NCBI GenBank assembly: GCA_016871495.1
Contig: VHDF01000002.1
Span: 1 to 64,000 of the forward strand
Length of the DNA stretch: 64,000 nt
Reading direction: 5' to 3'
Source: Verrucomicrobiota bacterium
GTDB taxonomy: Bacteria > Verrucomicrobiota > Verrucomicrobiia > Limisphaerales > VHDF01
Part shown: piece after piece, positions 62,874-64,000 of the stretch
Layout of the letters: the number at the start of each line of letters is the position of its first letter
Position numbering within the stretch: the first letter of the stretch is position 1
The notes under the pieces: generated by a model
Told to the model about the DNA's origin: nothing
Databases searched by the model: none
Seen by the model: the letters and a program-made list of their open reading frames with translations, nothing else
Position numbers and translations under genes: made by a program

Positions 62874-63514
62874 GGCGTTCTCGACTCCTTCGATCCGGCA
62901 TCCCGCGCCGTCCGATACACCCGGCGCAAGAACTCGTCACACACCAACTCCATTTCCACGGCGAGGTTTTCCACTTTCTTGCTGAGGGAACTCCAGGCGA
63001 TCAGGGCGGGGATGGCCGTCAGAAGACCTCCCAACGCGGTGTTCAGGGCGATGGCGACGCCGCGGGCCATTTCGGTGTTGTTGCCGAGTCCTGCCTTGCC
63101 CATGTCGCCGAAGAGGGTGATCAGGCCGTGAATGGTGCCCACGAGCCCGAGCAAAGGCGCGATGCCGACCACGATTTCGAGGACCACCAGGCCCCGTTCC
63201 ATCCGCACGACCTCATGCCGGGCCTGCGTTTGCAAGGAATCCGCGTTTTCATCGCGTGGCCAGTCACGGTGTTCCGAGGCCAGAAGCAAGAGCCGGCTCA
63301 AAGGCGAGGGTTGCTGGCGGCAGACGCGCTCGACCAGCTCAATGTCCTGCAACGTCCGGCATTGTTCCACCGCCGCTTGCACCGCCGGTGGAAGGATGAC
63401 GAGCCGGCGCAGCGTCCAGGCGCGCTCCACGATTAATCCGACCGCCACCACCGAGGCGATCACGAGCAGGACCATGACCGGACCGCCCGAACGCAGGAAT
63501 TCAAGAATACTCAT
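62870..63514 (-). CDS. exbB: MotA/TolQ/ExbB proton channel protein
   Basis: 214 aa with three membrane segments: near the N-terminus (GGPVMVLLVIASVVAVGLIV), in the middle (VVLEIVVGIAPLLGLVGTIHGLI, carrying the typical P-L-L-G-L-x-G-T) and later (ALNTALGGLLTAIPALIAW). The L-G-T-x-x-G-(L/M)-I and T-x-x-G-L-x-x-A-I-P motifs are those of ExbB/TolQ. Partner of ExbD in the same two-gene operon. No tonB or outer-membrane receptor lies next to it here. Confidence 0.94.
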   Translation of the reverse strand: MSILEFLRSGGPVMVLLVIASVVAVGLIVERAWTLRRLVILPPAVQAAVEQCRTLQDIELVERVCRQQPSPLSRLLLLASEHRDWPRDENADSLQTQARHEVVRMERGLVVLEIVVGIAPLLGLVGTIHGLITLFGDMGKAGLGNNTEMARGVAIALNTALGGLLTAIPALIAWSSLSKKVENLAVEMELVCDEFLRRVYRTARDAGSKESRTP

Positions 63515-63616
63515 GATAGGAAAGTCTGCTTGCTCTTATCCAGATCCTCTCGCTCCGGCAACCGCCAAAACGGATGATCGCGGTTCGGGCCGAATCCGTT
63601 CGAAGGTGAACAGGGC

Positions 63617-64000
63617 TCAAGCACTTTGGCAGAAGTCGAGAAAGTTTTTCAGCACTCTCAGCCCCATCGACTGGCTTTTTTCGGGATGAAATTGTGTGGC
63701 AAAGACGTGGCCGCTCCAAACGGATGACGCGAAGAAAACCCCGTGGTCGGTGCGGCTCGCCACAATCGACGCCTCCTCAGGTTCAGGAAAATAACTGTGG
63801 ACGAAGTAGAAATAGGCGTGGTCAGGAATGCCCAAAAACAAGGGGTTGTTCGGGAGGGATAGATGCACTTGATTCCATCCGATTTGGGGAATCTTGAGGC
63901 CGGGGGTCGCGGGGAAACGCCGGACCCGCCCCTTGAAGATACCGAGTCCCGCGGCGCAGGAATGGAATTCTTCGCTGCGTTCGAACAACGCCTGGTAGCC
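63617..64000 (-). CDS. hisH: Imidazole glycerol phosphate synthase, glutaminase subunit (C-terminal part)
   Basis: Partial gene entering from the right edge; about 127 codons are visible, beginning G-Y-Q-A-L-F-E-R-S-E-E, which follows the catalytic Cys segment outside the window. Visible HisH features are GLGIFKGRVRRFP, KIPQIGWNQVHL, FYFVHSYFPEP and the catalytic His/Glu in VFATQFHPEKSQ, then GLRVLKNFLDFC. The subunit releases ammonia from glutamine for HisF. It lies 102 bp upstream of exbB on the same strand. Confidence 0.95.
   Translation of the reverse strand, partial: GYQALFERSEEFHSCAAGLGIFKGRVRRFPATPGLKIPQIGWNQVHLSLPNNPLFLGIPDHAYFYFVHSYFPEPEEASIVASRTDHGVFFASSVWSGHVFATQFHPEKSQSMGLRVLKNFLDFCQSA

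Overview
The window reads as a GC-rich bacterial chromosome segment, most likely from the Verrucomicrobiota (my best guess is a Pedosphaera/Limisphaerales-type lineage). This is inferred from gene content: secreted sulfatases, a PmoA-type lipoprotein next to a Tat-exported Gfo/Idh/MocA oxidoreductase, DUF1080/LamG-like secreted proteins, PQQ-like and SMP-30-like secreted propellers, a MoxR/DUF58/VWA operon, and three secreted proteins ending in a similar ~65-residue module that closes in F(Y/F)RI/V. No rRNA or ANI evidence is available to prove the taxon.

Layout. 1-1362: tail of an upstream gene with a perfect terminator, then a small secreted-type protein remnant. 1363-14596: an eight-gene, tightly overlapping operon (MoxR ATPase, DUF58, two membrane VWA proteins, a ~1035-aa DUF4175-like coiled-coil membrane protein, a terpene-cyclase-fold secreted protein, two paralogous secreted LamG-like proteins). 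Diverged copies of one 76-bp repeat flank it in inverted orientation. 15004-18210: DUF1801 protein and a divergent membrane pyrophosphatase. 18488-22195: Hsp15 and a sugar-related secreted operon. 22648-26405 (minus strand): sigma-54 response regulator, flippase-like membrane protein, TIM-barrel isomerase, ribosomal protein bS21. 26558-32791: sarcosine/dimethylglycine dehydrogenase-like enzyme, tRNA-Lys and tRNA-Glu, DUF218 protein, and a two-gene propeller operon. 33139-40311: truncated secreted protein, CBM9-like protein, damaged CHRD gene, two coupled sulfatases. 40375-44500: xseB and a sugar-type ABC importer. 44442-48900 (minus strand): GIY-YIG protein, tsaB, tsaE, thiL and a CPBP protease in one overlapping run, then cbiX. 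49007-55491: O-antigen ligase-TPR, RRM protein, pyrD, Ser/Thr kinase, a DUF3450 chimera, eukaryotic-type hisA. 55697-60052: wspR, an intact WspA-like receptor, a receptor broken by two in-frame amber codons, and a hybrid-kinase tail. 60129-64000: rhomboid, purB, exbD/exbB, and the C-terminal part of hisH.

How the genes work together. The first operon looks like a cell-envelope or stress module, in which a MoxR AAA+ ATPase would act on VWA-domain membrane proteins. The tsaB/tsaE/thiL cluster is housekeeping (t6A tRNA modification, thiamine diphosphate). hisA, hisH, pyrD and purB are dispersed biosynthetic genes. The wspR/wspA-like locus should link surface or envelope sensing to cyclic di-GMP, but its wspB-F core is absent and the locus looks partly deleted.

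The most unusual feature is a recurrent pattern of broken or fused genes (33139, 36228, 54074, 58174-60052), each ending in a recognisable deletion, frameshift or nonsense event. The other is a set of non-coding inverted-repeat elements (1075/14721, 29091, 36993). I see no CRISPR array, prophage, integrase or transposase.
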